Assembly: GCA_902772605.1 (NCBI GenBank)
Contig: CACYBG010000230.1
Coordinates: 1-6,844 of the forward strand
DNA: 6,844 nucleotides
Direction: 5' to 3'
Source: an uncultured Spirochaetaceae bacterium
Lineage (GTDB): Bacteria; Spirochaetota; Spirochaetia; Treponematales; Treponemataceae
In this document: positions 6,483 through 6,844 of the stretch, in pieces
Position numbering within the stretch: the first letter of the stretch is position 1
Layout of the letters: the number at the start of each line of letters is the position of its first letter
Translations under genes and position numbers: made by a program
The notes under the pieces: generated by a model
Told to the model about the DNA's origin: nothing
The model's database searches: none
The model's input: only the letters and a program-made list of their open reading frames with translations

Positions 6483-6827
6483 TTACGAAATCACCATGCT
6501 GGAATTTCCGACGGTGATTTTGTCGCCTGGGTTGAGCTTGACCCACTTGTCGGACGGTATCCTTGCGTCATTGAGGAATGTGCCGTTCGTACTGTCTTCA
6601 TCCTTGATGAAATATTCGTTCTGAATCTTCTGGATTACGCAGTGGTGACGGCTGGCGAGCTTATTGTCGATTATGACGTTGTTGTCGGATTCGCGTCCAA
6701 TGGTGATTTTTGCAACAAGGCTGATTTTCTGCTTGTTGAAAACCAAATAAGATACGGGTTTAGATCCGCCGATACTGTTAATCTGCTGACCAACCGGGCT
6801 TGCATTTTCAATTGTCTGTTCTGCCAT
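6483..6827 (-). CDS. Small single-domain FHA protein (phospho-Thr reader)
   Basis: The 114-residue product is almost entirely one forkhead-associated domain, which binds phosphothreonine peptides. Key residues are present: ITIGR with Arg45, SRHH with Ser59 and His62, and STNGT with Asn81 and Gly82. These match the phosphate- and backbone-contacting positions of the family, so binding should be intact. The first 24 residues are a flexible, polar lead (MAEQTIENASPV). The size and layout recall the GarA/OdhI group of stand-alone FHA proteins that are phosphorylated and then inhibit metabolic enzymes, but the N-terminal ETTS motif of that group is not seen. It is the first gene visible in the minus-strand cluster, 21 bases before the phosphoesterase, so its likely ligand is the kinase or a kinase substrate. 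ATG 6827 is chosen over an in-frame TTG at 6833; neither has a ribosome binding site. Confidence 0.92.
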   Translation of the reverse strand: MAEQTIENASPVGQQINSIGGSKPVSYLVFNKQKISLVAKITIGRESDNNVIIDNKLASRHHCVIQKIQNEYFIKDEDSTNGTFLNDARIPSDKWVKLNPGDKITVGNSSMVIS

Positions 6828-6835
6828 AATCAAAG

Positions 6836-6841
6836 ATTATA
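6836..6841 (-). promoter_or_regulatory. Candidate -10 box (TATAAT) for the signalling cluster
   Basis: A perfect TATAAT on the minus strand ends eight bases before the FHA start codon at 6827. No Shine-Dalgarno sequence lies in between (CTTTGATT). Transcription starting about seven bases after the box would begin at or next to the ATG, giving a leaderless message. The -35 region lies beyond the window edge and cannot be judged. Confidence 0.55.
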
Positions 6842-6844
6842 CAC

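Overview
The window suggests a spirochaete, most likely of the Treponema type. This is pattern recognition rather than proof. It rests on a lipoprotein with a loose, spirochaete-style lipobox, frequent AGG, ATA and TTC codons in every gene, moderate GC, and eukaryotic-like phospho-signalling proteins. No rRNA, tRNA, CRISPR array, transposase or phage gene is visible.

Layout: positions 2-79 look like the last codons of an upstream plus-strand gene. A complete nicotinate phosphoribosyltransferase gene (pncB, 114-1571, plus strand) follows and ends at a strong hairpin (1571-1614). Everything from there to the right edge is on the minus strand and is read right to left: a small FHA-domain protein (6827-6483), a PPP-like metallophosphoesterase (6461-5427), a membrane-anchored Ser/Thr protein kinase (5323-3281), a winged-helix regulator with a degenerate receiver domain (3284-2586), and a lipoprotein of unknown function (2514-1618). 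The pncB gene and this cluster converge on the 1571-1614 hairpin. Every gap is shorter than 300 bases.

How the genes may work together: the cluster places a phospho-Thr reader (FHA), a probable eraser (phosphoesterase), a writer with an uncharacterised extracytoplasmic sensor (kinase) and a DNA-binding output (regulator) next to each other. The kinase and regulator genes overlap by four bases (ATGA), so they are very probably translationally coupled. The regulator has an Asp at the usual phosphorylation position but lacks other receiver residues. One inference is therefore that it is controlled by Ser/Thr phosphorylation or by FHA binding instead of by a histidine kinase. The terminal lipoprotein could be the envelope partner or the target. 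The 91- to 103-base gap between phosphoesterase and kinase carries a terminator-like hairpin and a consensus TATAAT, so the cluster may be two transcription units instead of one.

Most worth checking: the writer/reader/eraser/regulator module as a whole, the pseudo-receiver, the long acidic insertion in the kinase activation loop, the repeated [R/K]-T-[I/V] motifs at the kinase N-terminus, and two TATAAT boxes placed so close to start codons that leaderless or very short-leader transcripts are expected.
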